64,000 nt of DNA from Paenirhizobium cremeum (GTDB lineage Bacteria; Pseudomonadota; Alphaproteobacteria; Rhizobiales; Rhizobiaceae). The notes beneath the pieces were generated by a model. That model made no database searches and was not told the origin of the DNA. It saw only the letters and a list, made by a program, of their open reading frames with translations. Positions 1-9,526 of this stretch are shown in pieces. The stretch spans positions 1 to 64,000 of the forward strand of contig NZ_JAGGCS010000010.1 in the NCBI RefSeq assembly GCF_022884085.1, given 5' to 3'. Made by a program: the position numbers and the translations under genes. Each line of letters opens with the position of its first letter. Positions within the stretch are counted from its first letter, which is position 1.

Positions 1-1349
1 TTGGTCTGGAAGGCGATCTCGTCGATCACGCCGATGATCTTCGAAATCTCCGAGGAGGAGTGTTCGATGCCGCTCATGGCGGAAATCGCCTGGGCGACGA
101 CCGCGTCCGAGCGGGACGCTTCGGTCGAGACCGCATTGACGCGCTTTGCCGCTTCCTGGGCGCCCTCGGCAGTCTGGCGAACCGCGACCGTCAGCTCGTC
201 GAGTGCTGCCGAGGTTTCCTCGAGGTTTGCCGCCTGCCGTTCGGTGCGCTGGGAAAGCTCGTTGGAGGCGCGCCGGATCTCCTCCTTGGAGCCCCCGATG
301 TCCACGCCCTTGGCGTTGACCTTGGCCATGGCTGCCTCGAGATGCGAGAGCGCCTCGTTGAAATTGTCCCGCAGGCCGGAATATTTCACGCCGAGATCGC
401 CGCAGCGGACGGTGAGATCCCCCTGCGCAAGCTGTTCCAGCGCCTGGCCGATGGTCGAGACGACACGGGCCTGCTGCTCGGCTTCGGAACGCTGCATGTC
501 GGCATTCTGCTGGCGTTCGCTGTCGAGCTGCATCTGCTGCTCTTCCTGGCGGGCGGAAAGCGCATGCCGCTCGCGCACCTTTTCCTGCAGTTCCTCGGTG
601 GCCTTGGCCATCATGCCGACTTCATTGCCCATGTCGGTATGCGGAATGGCGATATCGACATTCTCGTTGGCGACTTCCTCCAGCGCGTTGTGGATCGCCT
701 TCAGCGGCAGCGTGATGCCGCGGATGACGAACCATGCAGCCGCAAGGCCGATCACTGCGACGCTGCCGCCGATCATCAGGGCCTTCCAGATCATCGCATT
801 GATCTTGACCTGGAGGTCATCGATATAGACGCCCGTTCCGATCACGATCTTCCAGGGTTCGAAGGCGCGGCTGTAGGCGGCCTTCAAGTGAACCTCGCCG
901 CTGGTGTCTCCTGGCTTCTCCCAGTAATATTCGGTAACGCCGCCGCCCTTGCGGGCTTTGTCGATCATTTCTTCCCGGAAGAGGTTGCCCATCTTGTCGG
1001 GCTGGCCGGCCTGCCTCAGGCCAACCTGCTTCTGCACGGGGTGAAAGACCATGGTCACGTCATAGTCGAGACCGAAAAGATAGCCGTTCGGCTCGTACTT
1101 GATCGCGGTCAGCGTTCTGAAAGCCTGGGCCTTGGCCTCGTCCTGGGTCATCTCGCCGGCTTTGGCGCGGTCTTCATAAGCCTGCAAGATAGCAAGCCCG
1201 GATTCGACCTGCGTGCGCAGCATGTCGGTGCGCTCGGCATAGATTGCGTCCGCTGCCGAACTGATCTGGAAATAGGTCGCGATGCCGAATGCAATCATCA
1301 GGGCGCCGATCAACCCAAGCAACTGGCGGGAAATCTTCAGATTTTTCAT
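1..1349 (-). CDS. Methyl-accepting chemotaxis protein with single Cache domain (3' part cut by window edge)
   Basis: Membrane chemoreceptor that passes ligand information to the CheA/CheW array. The first 449 codons are visible: a membrane segment at about residues 8-28, a periplasmic single-Cache region (typical GYLFGLDYD and WKIVIGTGVY stretches), a second membrane segment, HAMP, and the start of the cytoplasmic signalling helix including [13 protein letters not shown]. The highly conserved hairpin tip and the C-terminus lie left of position 1. I chose the ATG at 1349 because GAGTGAGGACC precedes it; the encoded start is MKNLKISRQLLGL. It is one of three chemoreceptors in the window. The ligand is unknown; sCache receptors of this type often bind small carboxylates, which is family knowledge and not shown here. 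Confidence 0.93.
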   Translation of the reverse strand, partial: MKNLKISRQLLGLIGALMIAFGIATYFQISSAADAIYAERTDMLRTQVESGLAILQAYEDRAKAGEMTQDEAKAQAFRTLTAIKYEPNGYLFGLDYDVTMVFHPVQKQVGLRQAGQPDKMGNLFREEMIDKARKGGGVTEYYWEKPGDTSGEVHLKAAYSRAFEPWKIVIGTGVYIDDLQVKINAMIWKALMIGGSVAVIGLAAAWFVIRGITLPLKAIHNALEEVANENVDIAIPHTDMGNEVGMMAKATEELQEKVRERHALSARQEEQQMQLDSERQQNADMQRSEAEQQARVVSTIGQALEQLAQGDLTVRCGDLGVKYSGLRDNFNEALSHLEAAMAKVNAKGVDIGGSKEEIRRASNELSQRTERQAANLEETSAALDELTVAVRQTAEGAQEAAKRVNAVSTEASRSDAVVAQAISAMSGIEHSSSEISKIIGVIDEIAFQT

Positions 1350-1673
1350 AGGTCCTCACTCAATGAAAAGGGTCCGGCGGCGTCCTGCCAATCTCGCGAG
1401 GTTCCTCTGCACTCGCCAGTGCACATGCATCATGCGGCTTCCGGGTTATGGAGCGAAGATGCGGGGAGGTGTGTAAAATTTGAATTATATCGGGCCGGCA
1501 ACAAATAAACCCCAAAAAATAGGAGGGTTTTAGTCGCGGACGATACTATTGTGCAGTATAGTCTAACTATCGGGATTTAATGAATAAATTCGACTTTTCT
1601 CATATGCCTTGCGGCGCCTGCCTTGGCATGGCGTCACCGACGGACTTAGGGCCGGTTTTTTGTTCCGAAGCAG
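1350..1673. other. Intergenic region, A+T-rich, no gene seen
   Basis: Between the chemoreceptor start and the terminator at 1674. The stretch 1480-1600 is clearly more A+T-rich than its surroundings and holds a small inverted repeat (ATACT-N7-AGTAT, about 1544-1560). It probably carries the chemoreceptor promoter. No open frame with a ribosome binding site and plausible composition was found. Confidence 0.5.
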
Positions 1674-1700
1674 CAAAACGCCCCGGTTGGGCCGGGGCGC
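1674..1700 (-). terminator. Rho-independent terminator of the HPE1-like gene
   Basis: Stem CGCCCCGG (1679-1686) pairs with CCGGGGCG (1692-1699) around a 5-nt loop. Read on the minus strand it is followed by TTTTG. It lies about 75 nt past the stop of the minus-strand gene at 1775. Confidence 0.75.
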
Positions 1701-1774
1701 TTGCGCCGCATTGACGAGGCAGGCCCGATCAGCCCGGATCGTGAGGCTGGGTGGGGCAGGGAAGGCCTGCGGCT

Positions 1775-2245
1775 TCAGTTCAGCCGCAACTGGAAATTCG
1801 TCAGGTCGAGGGGTCGGGAGGCGCCCTGGCCGGTCACATCGGCCGGAATGGCGTTGCCATCGGCCTTGACCGGCAGGGCGGCGGTCGTGGCCTGGGTGTC
1901 GATGCCGTCGCTCTGCGGCGCTGCCGCGGCGATCCTGGAGCCGTCGGTCGTCCAGCCCTCGGCCGTGCTCATGAAAACCACCGGCGAGCCACCCATCCAG
2001 GATTCGACCCGCTTCAGTTTCTTTTCGCCGTTGATTTCGACGATCTCGGCCGCCTGCTCACCCGGTGCGACCTGCGGCACGACATAGGTTTTCTTTTCCT
2101 GCCGGAGCGGGACCGGGCAGTCGGCGCACGAGATGACGACGATGCTGTTGCCCTTCACCGCATCGGCGCCGACCACCTCGATCGAGGACGCGAAGGCCGG
2201 TGCGGCGGCAAGAGCCACGATGGACGTCAGAACGAGATTGCGCAT
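1775..2245 (-). CDS. Secreted protein resembling the plant virulence effector HPE1-like family
   Basis: 156-residue protein with a cleavable signal peptide (MRNLVLTSIVALAAAPAFA, cut near residue 19). The mature part has a CADCP motif (about residues 40-44), a central VEINGEKKLKRVESWMGGSPVVF block and an Ala-rich C-terminus. The overall pattern matches a small Rhizobiaceae family that databases label HPE1-like plant virulence effector; I recognise this from memory and could not check it. It is a single-gene unit with GGGGAAC before the ATG and its own terminator at 1674-1700. Effector function is not shown by the sequence; a general periplasmic role is equally possible. Confidence 0.7.
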   Translation of the reverse strand: MRNLVLTSIVALAAAPAFASSIEVVGADAVKGNSIVVISCADCPVPLRQEKKTYVVPQVAPGEQAAEIVEINGEKKLKRVESWMGGSPVVFMSTAEGWTTDGSRIAAAAPQSDGIDTQATTAALPVKADGNAIPADVTGQGASRPLDLTNFQLRLN

Positions 2246-2360
2246 GGCGAGTTCCCCGGATGTCTTTCAAGGGGAAAATAGCCACCTTTCGTTGCTATCC
2301 GGTCAGATGCATCGCTACAATTTTACCGATGTGTCGTTTTTTGACGGCACTGCGGGCCTT

Positions 2361-3632
2361 TCAGCCCTTTTCCCGACCGATGGCGCGCCAGCCGATATCA
2401 CGGCGGCAGAAGCCGTTCTCCCAGGAGACCTGGTCGACAAGGCCGTAGGCGCGATCCTTGGCCGCAGCGACGCTCGCGCCGAGTGCCGTGGCGTTCAGAA
2501 CGCGCCCGCCGGTGGCGACGAGCCGCCCGTCCTTCAACGCCGTGCCGGCATGGAAAACCTTGGCGTCACCTTCGGCTTCGGGCAGGGCGTCGATGGGCGT
2601 GTTCTTCTCGTAGGAGCCGGGATAGCCCCTGGAAGCCATGACGACAGTGAGCGCCGCCTCGTCCCGCCACTCGGCGGAAACCTCGTGCAGCCGGCCCGTG
2701 GCCGCGGCGTGAAGCAGCGGCAGGAGATCGCTCTTCAGCCGCATCATCAGCACCTGGCATTCCGGATCGCCGAAGCGGACATTGTATTCAATGAGTTCGG
2801 GGCCCTTTGCGGTAATCATCAGGCCGGCGAAGAACACGCCGGAGAACGGCATGCCCATGTCCGCCATGCCGCGCATGGTCGGCTCGATGATCTCGCGCAT
2901 GGTGCGCTCCACCAGTTCCGGCGTCATCACCGGAGCGGGCGAATAGGCGCCCATGCCGCCGGTGTTCGGGCCGGTATCGCCGTCGCCGACACGCTTGTGA
3001 TCCTGTGCGGTTGCGAGCGGCAGAAGCGTCTTGCCGTCGCAGAGGCAGAAGAAGCTCGCCTCCTCGCCGTCGAGGAAGGCTTCGACCACGACTTCCGCAC
3101 CGGCTTCGCCGAACGCACCCTCGAAGCAGTCATCCACCGCCGCCAGCGCTTCCTCGACGGTCATGGCGACCGTCACGCCCTTGCCGGCGGCCAGTCCGTC
3201 GGCCTTGATGACGATGGGCGCGCCCTGCGCGCGGATATAGGCCTTGGCCTTTGGAGCGTTGTTGAAACGCTGATAGGCGCCGGTCGGGATGTCGTAACGG
3301 GCGCACAGATCCTTGGTGAAACCCTTGGAGCCCTCGAGCTGGGCCGCGGCGGCGGAGGGGCCGAAGACGGCGAAGCCTTCGGCGCGCAGCTTGTCTGAAA
3401 GGCCCGCGACCAGCGGCGCTTCCGGCCCGACGACGACGAAGTCGATCTCGTGGCCGCGGCAGAAGGCGAGGATCTCTTCCTGGTCGTCCGCGGAAATCGG
3501 CACGAGGGTGGCGTGCTCTCCGATACCCGGATTGCCGGGCAGAGCATAGAATGCCTCCATCAGCGGCGATTGCGCCAGTTTCCAGGCGAGCGCATGCTCG
3601 CGTCCGCCAGACCCGATCAACAGAACTTTCAT
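2361..3632 (-). CDS. purD: Phosphoribosylamine-glycine ligase (GAR synthetase)
   Basis: Second step of purine synthesis: ATP + glycine + 5-phosphoribosylamine give glycinamide ribonucleotide, in the cytoplasm. The 423-residue protein has the N-terminal [19 protein letters not shown] signature, the ATP-grasp region with [11 protein letters not shown], and the family motif [13 protein letters not shown]. Length agrees with the usual 420-430. The ATG at 3632 is chosen over an in-frame ATG 21 nt upstream because GGAGGGCAGGCG directly precedes it and because homologues begin MKVLLIG. It is divergent from tex. No other purine gene lies nearby. Confidence 0.97.
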   Translation of the reverse strand: MKVLLIGSGGREHALAWKLAQSPLMEAFYALPGNPGIGEHATLVPISADDQEEILAFCRGHEIDFVVVGPEAPLVAGLSDKLRAEGFAVFGPSAAAAQLEGSKGFTKDLCARYDIPTGAYQRFNNAPKAKAYIRAQGAPIVIKADGLAAGKGVTVAMTVEEALAAVDDCFEGAFGEAGAEVVVEAFLDGEEASFFCLCDGKTLLPLATAQDHKRVGDGDTGPNTGGMGAYSPAPVMTPELVERTMREIIEPTMRGMADMGMPFSGVFFAGLMITAKGPELIEYNVRFGDPECQVLMMRLKSDLLPLLHAAATGRLHEVSAEWRDEAALTVVMASRGYPGSYEKNTPIDALPEAEGDAKVFHAGTALKDGRLVATGGRVLNATALGASVAAAKDRAYGLVDQVSWENGFCRRDIGWRAIGREKG

Positions 3633-3809
3633 CGCCTGCCCTCCGAATGCCATGATCCCGGCGGTTAAGGGCAGGGGACCGAAAGGTCAAGGCGAAAAGC
3701 GTCATTTGGGATACCGGTGCTTTCCTGTGGAACCCCGGGCGCCCGCGTTGCCTTCATCGCCGCTGCCGCTATGGTCGCGGCTCGCAAATTTGGAGAAGAC
3801 CGGATCACC

Positions 3810-6125
3810 ATGGCCGACGACATCAAATCCATCGCCGCGATCATCGCTTCCGAGATCAAGGCTCGCCCCGATCAGGTGGCATCCGCCGTGCAGTTGCTGG
3901 ACGAAGGCGCCACCGTTCCCTTCATCGCCCGCTACCGCAAGGAAGTGACGGGCGGCCTCGACGATACGCAGTTGCGCGATCTCTCGGAACGGCTCACCTA
4001 TCTGCGCGAGCTTGCCGCGCGCCGCAAGGCAATCGTCGAATCGATCACCTCCCAGGGCAAGATGACCGACGAACTGATGGTGAAGATCTTCCAGGTCGCC
4101 ACCAAGGCGGAGCTCGAGGACATCTATCTCCCCTACAAGCCGAAGCGCCGCACCCGCGCGGAGATAGCCCGCGAGAGGGGCCTGCAGCCGCTCGCCGATG
4201 CCATATGGGCCAACCGCGCTGCCGATCCCGCAACGCTGGCCGAGGCCTATATCACCGCCGACGTTGCGGATGTGAAGGCGGCACTCGAAGGTGCGCGCGA
4301 CATCGTCGCCGAGGCGATCTCGGAAAATGCCGACCTGATCGGCCGGTTGCGCAACGACATGAAGGAGCGCGCCGTCCTCTATTCGAAGGTGGTCGAAGGC
4401 AAGGAGAATGCCGGCGAGAAATTCGCCGACTACTTCGATCATTCCGAACGCTGGGCAACCGTGCCTGGCCATCGCGCGCTCGCCATGCTGCGCGGCTGGA
4501 ACGAGGAAATGCTGACGCTTTCGATCGAGGTCGACAAGGACGATCCGTCGCCGGTCAAGCCGGCCCAGCGCACTATCGCCGCAGCCTATGAGATCCGTCA
4601 GGCCGGTCCCGCCGACCAGTGGCTGATGGAGGTCGCCGGCTGGACCTGGCGGGTGAAACTCTCCGTTTCGCTGTCGCTCGATCTGATGCGCGAACTGCGC
4701 GAGCGCGCCGAGGAAGAGGCGATCCATGTGTTTGCCCGCAACCTCAAGGACCTGCTGCTGGCCGCCCCCGCCGGCTCGCGCGCCACCATGGGTCTCGATC
4801 CGGGCATCCGTACCGGCGTCAAGGTCGCCGTCGTTGACGGCACCGGCAAGCTGCTGGAAACGACGACCGTCTATCCCTTCCCGCCGAAGAACGATGTGCG
4901 CGGTGCGCAGGCGGAACTCGCCGGCCTCATCCGCAAGCACAAGGTGGAATTGATCGCCATCGGCAACGGCACCGGCAGCCGCGAGACCGAAAAACTGGTG
5001 GCCGACATGCTGTCGCAGTTTCCGTCGACCGCCGCGAAGCCGACGAAAGTCATCGTTTCGGAAGCCGGCGCTTCCGTTTATTCGGCGTCGGAATCGGCCG
5101 CCCGCGAATTCCCGGGGCTCGATGTATCGCTGCGCGGCGCCGTTTCCATTGCCCGCCGCCTGCAGGACCCGCTGGCCGAACTGGTGAAGATCGAGCCGAA
5201 GTCGATCGGCGTCGGCCAGTACCAGCACGACGTCGATCAGGGCAAACTCGGCCGCTCGCTCGATGCGGTCGTGGAAGACGCGGTGAACGCCGTCGGCGTG
5301 GACCTCAATACGGCCTCGGTGCCGCTGCTTGCCCGCGTGTCCGGTCTCGGCAGCTCGATTGCCGAAGCCATCGTCGCTTATCGCGATCAGGCCGGAGCTT
5401 TCGAAAGCCGCAAGGACCTGCTGAAGGTGCCGCGTCTCGGCGCCCGCACATTTGAGCAATGCGCCGGCTTCCTGCGCATCCCGAATGGCATCGAGCCGCT
5501 CGATGCATCCTCCGTGCATCCGGAAGCCTATCGCGTGGCGAAGAAGATCGTGGCCGCCTGCGGTCGGGACCTGCGCAGCCTGATGGGCGACAGCGCCCTG
5601 CTGAAGAGCCTCGATCCGAGGAAGTTCATCGACGAGCAGTTCGGCCTGCCGACGGTCAAGGACATCATCGCCGAACTGGACAAGCCGGGCCGCGACCCGC
5701 GCCCGAGCTTCAAGACGGCGACCTTTGCCGAGGGCGTCGACGAGATCACCGATCTCAAGCCCGGCATGCTGCTGGAAGGCACCGTCACCAATGTCGCAGC
5801 CTTCGGCGCTTTCGTCGATATCGGCGTCCACCAGGACGGGCTGGTGCATGTTTCACAGCTCGCCGACCGTTTCGTCAAGGACCCCCATGAGGTGGTCAAG
5901 GCGGGCGACGTCGTGAAGGTTCGCGTGGTCGAGGTGGACGTGAAGCGCAAGCGCATCGCCCTCACCATGCGCAAGGACGGCGGGGAGGCTCCCCCGCCTT
6001 CAACCCGTGACAATCGTGGTCAGGGCAACATGCGCAACGCCGGGGCCAAGCCGGGCGGAAAGGCGGAAACGCCTGCCATCGGCGGGCTTGGCGCAGCGCT
6101 TGCGGAGGCCATGCGCCGGAAATAA
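3810..6125 (+). CDS. tex: Tex-family RNA-binding transcription accessory protein
   Basis: 771-residue cytoplasmic nucleic-acid-binding protein of the Tex/YhgF family. Order of parts: N-terminal helical region with [21 protein letters not shown], a YqgF/RNase H-like central domain ([20 protein letters not shown]), helix-hairpin-helix repeats (about residues 490-570) and a C-terminal S1 domain ([21 protein letters not shown]), then a short Gly-rich tail. The ATG at 3810 has GGAGAA 12 nt upstream and gives the family start [16 protein letters not shown]. Upstream in-frame codons exist but are not typical of the family. Tex proteins affect transcription and toxin expression in several bacteria; the exact target here is unknown. 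Confidence 0.96.
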   Translation: MADDIKSIAAIIASEIKARPDQVASAVQLLDEGATVPFIARYRKEVTGGLDDTQLRDLSERLTYLRELAARRKAIVESITSQGKMTDELMVKIFQVATKAELEDIYLPYKPKRRTRAEIARERGLQPLADAIWANRAADPATLAEAYITADVADVKAALEGARDIVAEAISENADLIGRLRNDMKERAVLYSKVVEGKENAGEKFADYFDHSERWATVPGHRALAMLRGWNEEMLTLSIEVDKDDPSPVKPAQRTIAAAYEIRQAGPADQWLMEVAGWTWRVKLSVSLSLDLMRELRERAEEEAIHVFARNLKDLLLAAPAGSRATMGLDPGIRTGVKVAVVDGTGKLLETTTVYPFPPKNDVRGAQAELAGLIRKHKVELIAIGNGTGSRETEKLVADMLSQFPSTAAKPTKVIVSEAGASVYSASESAAREFPGLDVSLRGAVSIARRLQDPLAELVKIEPKSIGVGQYQHDVDQGKLGRSLDAVVEDAVNAVGVDLNTASVPLLARVSGLGSSIAEAIVAYRDQAGAFESRKDLLKVPRLGARTFEQCAGFLRIPNGIEPLDASSVHPEAYRVAKKIVAACGRDLRSLMGDSALLKSLDPRKFIDEQFGLPTVKDIIAELDKPGRDPRPSFKTATFAEGVDEITDLKPGMLLEGTVTNVAAFGAFVDIGVHQDGLVHVSQLADRFVKDPHEVVKAGDVVKVRVVEVDVKRKRIALTMRKDGGEAPPPSTRDNRGQGNMRNAGAKPGGKAETPAIGGLGAALAEAMRRK

Positions 6126-6154
6126 CACGGCAAAATTCCGCGGAAATATGAATG

Positions 6155-6181
6155 CCGAAGGCCTGGTTCACAGGCCTTCGG
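6155..6181 (+). terminator. Strong hairpin after tex, probable terminator
   Basis: Perfect 11-bp stem CCGAAGGCCTG (6155-6165) with CAGGCCTTCGG (6171-6181), loop GTTCA. It is followed only by TTCCCT, so the T-tract is poor. It starts 29 nt after the tex stop. Confidence 0.6.
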
Positions 6182-6290
6182 TTCCCTATGCCTCAAAAAA
6201 TATGAAGCTTCGATAACAATCGCGCGCTTGCCTCGCCCCGCGGACGCGATAGATTTTAGACGTTTGTATAATGGCATAATGGGGGCATGA

Positions 6291-7547
6291 ATGACCTCAA
6301 GGCTTGAGGACTTACTGACAAGGATCATCCGAAAAGGAAATTTCCGCGTAACCTTCGCGGATGGCCGGACGAAGACCATCGGAGACGGCAGCGGCCAACC
6401 GGTAGCCCTGCGCTTCACCGACGAAAAGGCGGAAAACGAGCTGGTCGCCGATCCCCAGCTCAAGCTCGGTGAAATCTACATGGACGGCCGGATGATCGTC
6501 GAGGAAGGCGACATCTACGAACTTCTGGCTCTGGTGAAATCGAATACACTGGCCGAGGATCTGAGCTTCGGCATGGTCTGGCGCGGGCTTATGCGCTTCT
6601 GCCTGACCCGGATCTGCGGTCTTTTCCCGGTCAACCACAACCGCCGCAACGTCGCGCATCACTACGATCTCTCGGCCAAGCTCTTCGACCTCTTCCTCGA
6701 TCAGGACTGGCAGTATTCCTGCGCCTATTTCCATCCCGAAGGCATTTCCCTCGACGAGGCGCAGATCGCCAAGAAGCGGCACATTGCCGCCAAGCTGCTG
6801 CTGGAACCGAAGCAGCGGGTGCTGGAAATCGGTTCGGGCTGGGGCGGCATGGCCATGTATCTCGCCGAGATGGCCGGTGTTGAGGTCAACGGTATCACGC
6901 TCTCCACCGAACAATTGCGCGTTTCGCGCGGCCGGGCCGAAAAGCGCGGTCTTTCCGACCGGGTTCGTTTCGACCTTCAGGACTATCGTACCATGCGGTC
7001 CGCGCCCTTCGACCGCATCGTCTCGGTCGGCATGTTCGAACATGTCGGCCGCCACAACTACCGCCACTTCTTCTCCAAGGTTGCGGAGCTTCTGAAGGAA
7101 GGCGGCGTGATGGTGCTGCATTCCATCGGCCAGCCCTATCCGTCGCTTTTCAACAACCCCTTCTTCGAAAAGTACATCTTTCCTGGAGGTTACATCCCGT
7201 CCGTCGCGGAGGTCCTGCCTGCGGTGGAGAAGTCAGGCCTGCTCGTCCGCGATATCGAGATCCTGCCGCATCACTATGCGCGCACGTTGCGCCACTGGCG
7301 CCAACGCTTTCTTGCCCGCAAGGCCGAGGTGGTGTCGCTTTATGACGAGCGTTTCTTCCGCATGTGGGAGTTTTATCTCGCCGGTTCCGAAATGGCCTTC
7401 AGCCACGAGAACTTCTTCATCTTCCAGATGCAGCTCACCAGGAGCCAGTTCGTCGTGCCCGACAACCGCAGCTATATCGCCGAGGCGGAGGAAAGGCTGA
7501 AGGTGATGGAAGGGGCAAGGACGCCGCTGGAAAAGGTTGAGTTCTAG
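6291..7547 (+). CDS. cfa: Cyclopropane-fatty-acyl-phospholipid synthase
   Basis: Adds a methylene group from S-adenosylmethionine across double bonds of membrane phospholipid acyl chains, a stress-hardening modification. The 418-residue protein has the N-terminal lipid-associating domain typical of CFA synthases, then HHYDLSAKLFDLFLDQDWQYSCAYF, the SAM-binding motif VLEIGSGWGGMA (about residues 177-188) and FDRIVSVGMFEHVG. The start at 6291 lies 4 nt after GGGGGC. It is a single gene between tex and a MipA-like gene. Rhizobia often carry two cfa copies; I cannot tell which this is. Confidence 0.94.
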   Translation: MTSRLEDLLTRIIRKGNFRVTFADGRTKTIGDGSGQPVALRFTDEKAENELVADPQLKLGEIYMDGRMIVEEGDIYELLALVKSNTLAEDLSFGMVWRGLMRFCLTRICGLFPVNHNRRNVAHHYDLSAKLFDLFLDQDWQYSCAYFHPEGISLDEAQIAKKRHIAAKLLLEPKQRVLEIGSGWGGMAMYLAEMAGVEVNGITLSTEQLRVSRGRAEKRGLSDRVRFDLQDYRTMRSAPFDRIVSVGMFEHVGRHNYRHFFSKVAELLKEGGVMVLHSIGQPYPSLFNNPFFEKYIFPGGYIPSVAEVLPAVEKSGLLVRDIEILPHHYARTLRHWRQRFLARKAEVVSLYDERFFRMWEFYLAGSEMAFSHENFFIFQMQLTRSQFVVPDNRSYIAEAEERLKVMEGARTPLEKVEF

Positions 7548-7713
7548 AACCGCCGGCGGCCGTATCGCGGACGGAAATGCGCCCGCCGGATTGTTTCTTT
7601 GACAGTTTCATCCCTAGCGTCATGCCGCATGATGTTATCATGAAGGCTGCAATAAGAGCTCAATGGCATTTCGATCTGGGCAAGACCCTTCGTGGTTAAT
7701 GCTCCGGTAATGC

Positions 7714-7725
7714 ATTCGTGCGAAT
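7714..7725. promoter_or_regulatory. Small palindrome upstream of the MipA-like gene
   Basis: ATTCG-TG-CGAAT lies inside a looser repeat (ATGCA ... TGCAT, 7710-7733), 60 nt before the start codon at 7785. Its position fits an operator, but no regulator can be named. Confidence 0.3.
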
Positions 7726-7784
7726 TTGATGCATCCTCTCTGCCTGTGAGCAGAATTTCAGTATTGCGTTTGTAGGATCGACCC

Positions 7785-8588
7785 ATGCGAAAGCCGGCGC
7801 TTGCCCTCGTTTCCGTGAGCTTTTTCAGCATTTTTGCCACCGAAGGCCATGCAGGTGAACATTTCTGGTCCGGTGACTGGTATCTGACGCTTGGCGGTGC
7901 CGGTATTTCCGGCCCGAAGTTCGAAGGCGCCGACAGCCGGAAACTGTCGTTCTCGCCGATCATTTCGCTTGGCCGCCAGGGAAGCGGCTCGCGCTTTTCT
8001 TCGCGCAATGACAGCGCTTCCTTTGCCATTGTCGACACGGACATGTTCCGCGCCGGTGTCGCCGGCAAGATCGTTCCGGGGCGCGATTCCGACGACTACA
8101 GGGACCTGAAGGGGCTCTCCGACGTCAAGTGGGGTGCCGAACTCGGCGGCTTCGTCGACGTCTATCCGACCGATTTCGTTCGCCTCCGTGGCGAACTGCG
8201 CCAGGGCATCCGCAGCCATGACGGCCTTGTCGCCGATCTTTCGGCCGACGTCTTCACCGACATCGCCCCCGATATCCAGATTTCCGGCGGTCCGCGCGCC
8301 CGCTATGCCACCAGCGGCTATTCTAAGGCCTATTTCGGCGTGAATGCCGAGGAATCGGCCGCGTCGGGCCTTGGCCAGTACGATCCCGATGGCGGCTGGC
8401 AGTCGGTCGGCGTCGGCACCGCGGTGACCTGGAGGGCGACGGAACAACTCTCGACCAGCGCCTTCGCGGAATATTCGCGGCTGGTCGGCCCCGCCGGCGA
8501 CAGCACGCTCGTCGACGAACGGGGCTCGAAGAACCAGTTCATGTTCGGCGTTTCCGCCAGCTACAAGTTCGGCTTCAGCCTCGACTGA
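7785..8588 (+). CDS. MipA/OmpV family outer membrane protein
   Basis: 267-residue protein with an N-terminal signal peptide (residues 1-23, ending EGHA-GE). The mature part shows alternating-residue beta strands and the family pattern: WSGDWYLTLGGAG near the start, FRAGVAGKIVPGRDSDDYRDLKGL in the middle, GVSASYKFGFSLD at the end with a terminal aromatic/hydrophobic strand typical of beta-barrels. MipA/OmpV proteins act as outer membrane scaffolds or porins. It converges with the lipoprotein gene, with only 11 nt between the stops and no visible terminator. Confidence 0.88.
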   Translation: MRKPALALVSVSFFSIFATEGHAGEHFWSGDWYLTLGGAGISGPKFEGADSRKLSFSPIISLGRQGSGSRFSSRNDSASFAIVDTDMFRAGVAGKIVPGRDSDDYRDLKGLSDVKWGAELGGFVDVYPTDFVRLRGELRQGIRSHDGLVADLSADVFTDIAPDIQISGGPRARYATSGYSKAYFGVNAEESAASGLGQYDPDGGWQSVGVGTAVTWRATEQLSTSAFAEYSRLVGPAGDSTLVDERGSKNQFMFGVSASYKFGFSLD

Positions 8589-8599
8589 ACGGCAGGCGC

Positions 8600-9349
8600 C
8601 TATAGCTTGTCCGGGTTGATCGACACGACGACATAGGAGTATTCCGTGGTGCCGTCGCGGCGTCCTTCGCCGCCAAACCCTCCGCCATTGCCGATCACCT
8701 TGGTCTTGCCGTCGCTGGACGTGATCGTGCCGCCGACACTCAAGCCAGCCGATCCGCCGAGATACTGGTTGGTGACATCGGTCAGCTTGTCGGCGCGCCA
8801 GGCATTGAGGACGAGAATGACATTGCTGCCCGCGGCCTTCCGTTCGGCAATAACTGCGCGGCATTCGTCGCCGATCTTCTCCATGACGAGCTTGGCGCCG
8901 GCTTCCGTCAAGGTCAGTTCCCGCACGTTTTCCATCGTGTAGATACGCGAGCCCTTGGCACTGGCGTCGGCGGAGATCACGCCGAGTTTGGCAAGCTTGT
9001 CGATGGAAAGGCCCGCGCTTGACGTCCTGCTGGCATTCTCCGTCTTCTTGTCGACCCGAACCTTGTCCTCGACGACGACCTGGGCCTCGAGATCCTTCAG
9101 TGCGCCGGTCTTCAGGAAGTCGTCGTAGCACAAGGCATTGTAGACGGTGCCATCGGCGGTCATGAACTTCGGCCTCTTTCCCTTGCCGGAGAAGTAGAGG
9201 TGACCGACCTCGATCCCGCTCGTGGGCGCCACGGTCGCATAGCCGGGGGGGTGTATGCTCTCCAGCGTCGGCGGCGAGGGAGGTTTGGTGACTGCGGTGC
9301 AGCCGGCGAGTGTCACGGATGCCGCGATGAAGAGCATATGATTGCGCAT
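8600..9349 (-). CDS. Hypothetical lipoprotein
   Basis: 249-residue protein with a lipobox L-A-G-C (Cys17), so it is predicted to be lipid-anchored after signal peptidase II cleavage. The ATG at 9349 is preceded by GGGGGAATCG; an in-frame start 36 nt upstream would bury the signal peptide and is rejected. The mature chain starts with a Pro-rich stretch, has a conserved-looking middle (GHLYFSGKGKRPKF) and a Gly-rich C-terminal segment (GNGGGFGGEGRRDG). I do not recognise the family. It is divergent from ubiA. Confidence 0.75.
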   Translation of the reverse strand: MRNHMLFIAASVTLAGCTAVTKPPSPPTLESIHPPGYATVAPTSGIEVGHLYFSGKGKRPKFMTADGTVYNALCYDDFLKTGALKDLEAQVVVEDKVRVDKKTENASRTSSAGLSIDKLAKLGVISADASAKGSRIYTMENVRELTLTEAGAKLVMEKIGDECRAVIAERKAAGSNVILVLNAWRADKLTDVTNQYLGGSAGLSVGGTITSSDGKTKVIGNGGGFGGEGRRDGTTEYSYVVVSINPDKL

Positions 9350-9526
9350 CGATTCCCCCAAAGATTGTACATTCAACAAATACAATCATTGATGATCGGT
9401 TCAGGCAATGTGAAATCCCTCAAAAGATGTGAATGTCGATGAATACACCTTTTAGGAGTATTTGATTGCGGGCCCGTGGCTCCGATCGTGCTTGACCCGG
9501 CTCCGGCGCCGCCTTTAGATGGCGCC

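Noticed and set aside
3702..5849. Long open frame opposite tex (715 codons)
   Set aside because: It is a shadow of the high-GC codon bias of tex; no ribosome binding site, no recognisable fold, and tex is an unmistakable family.
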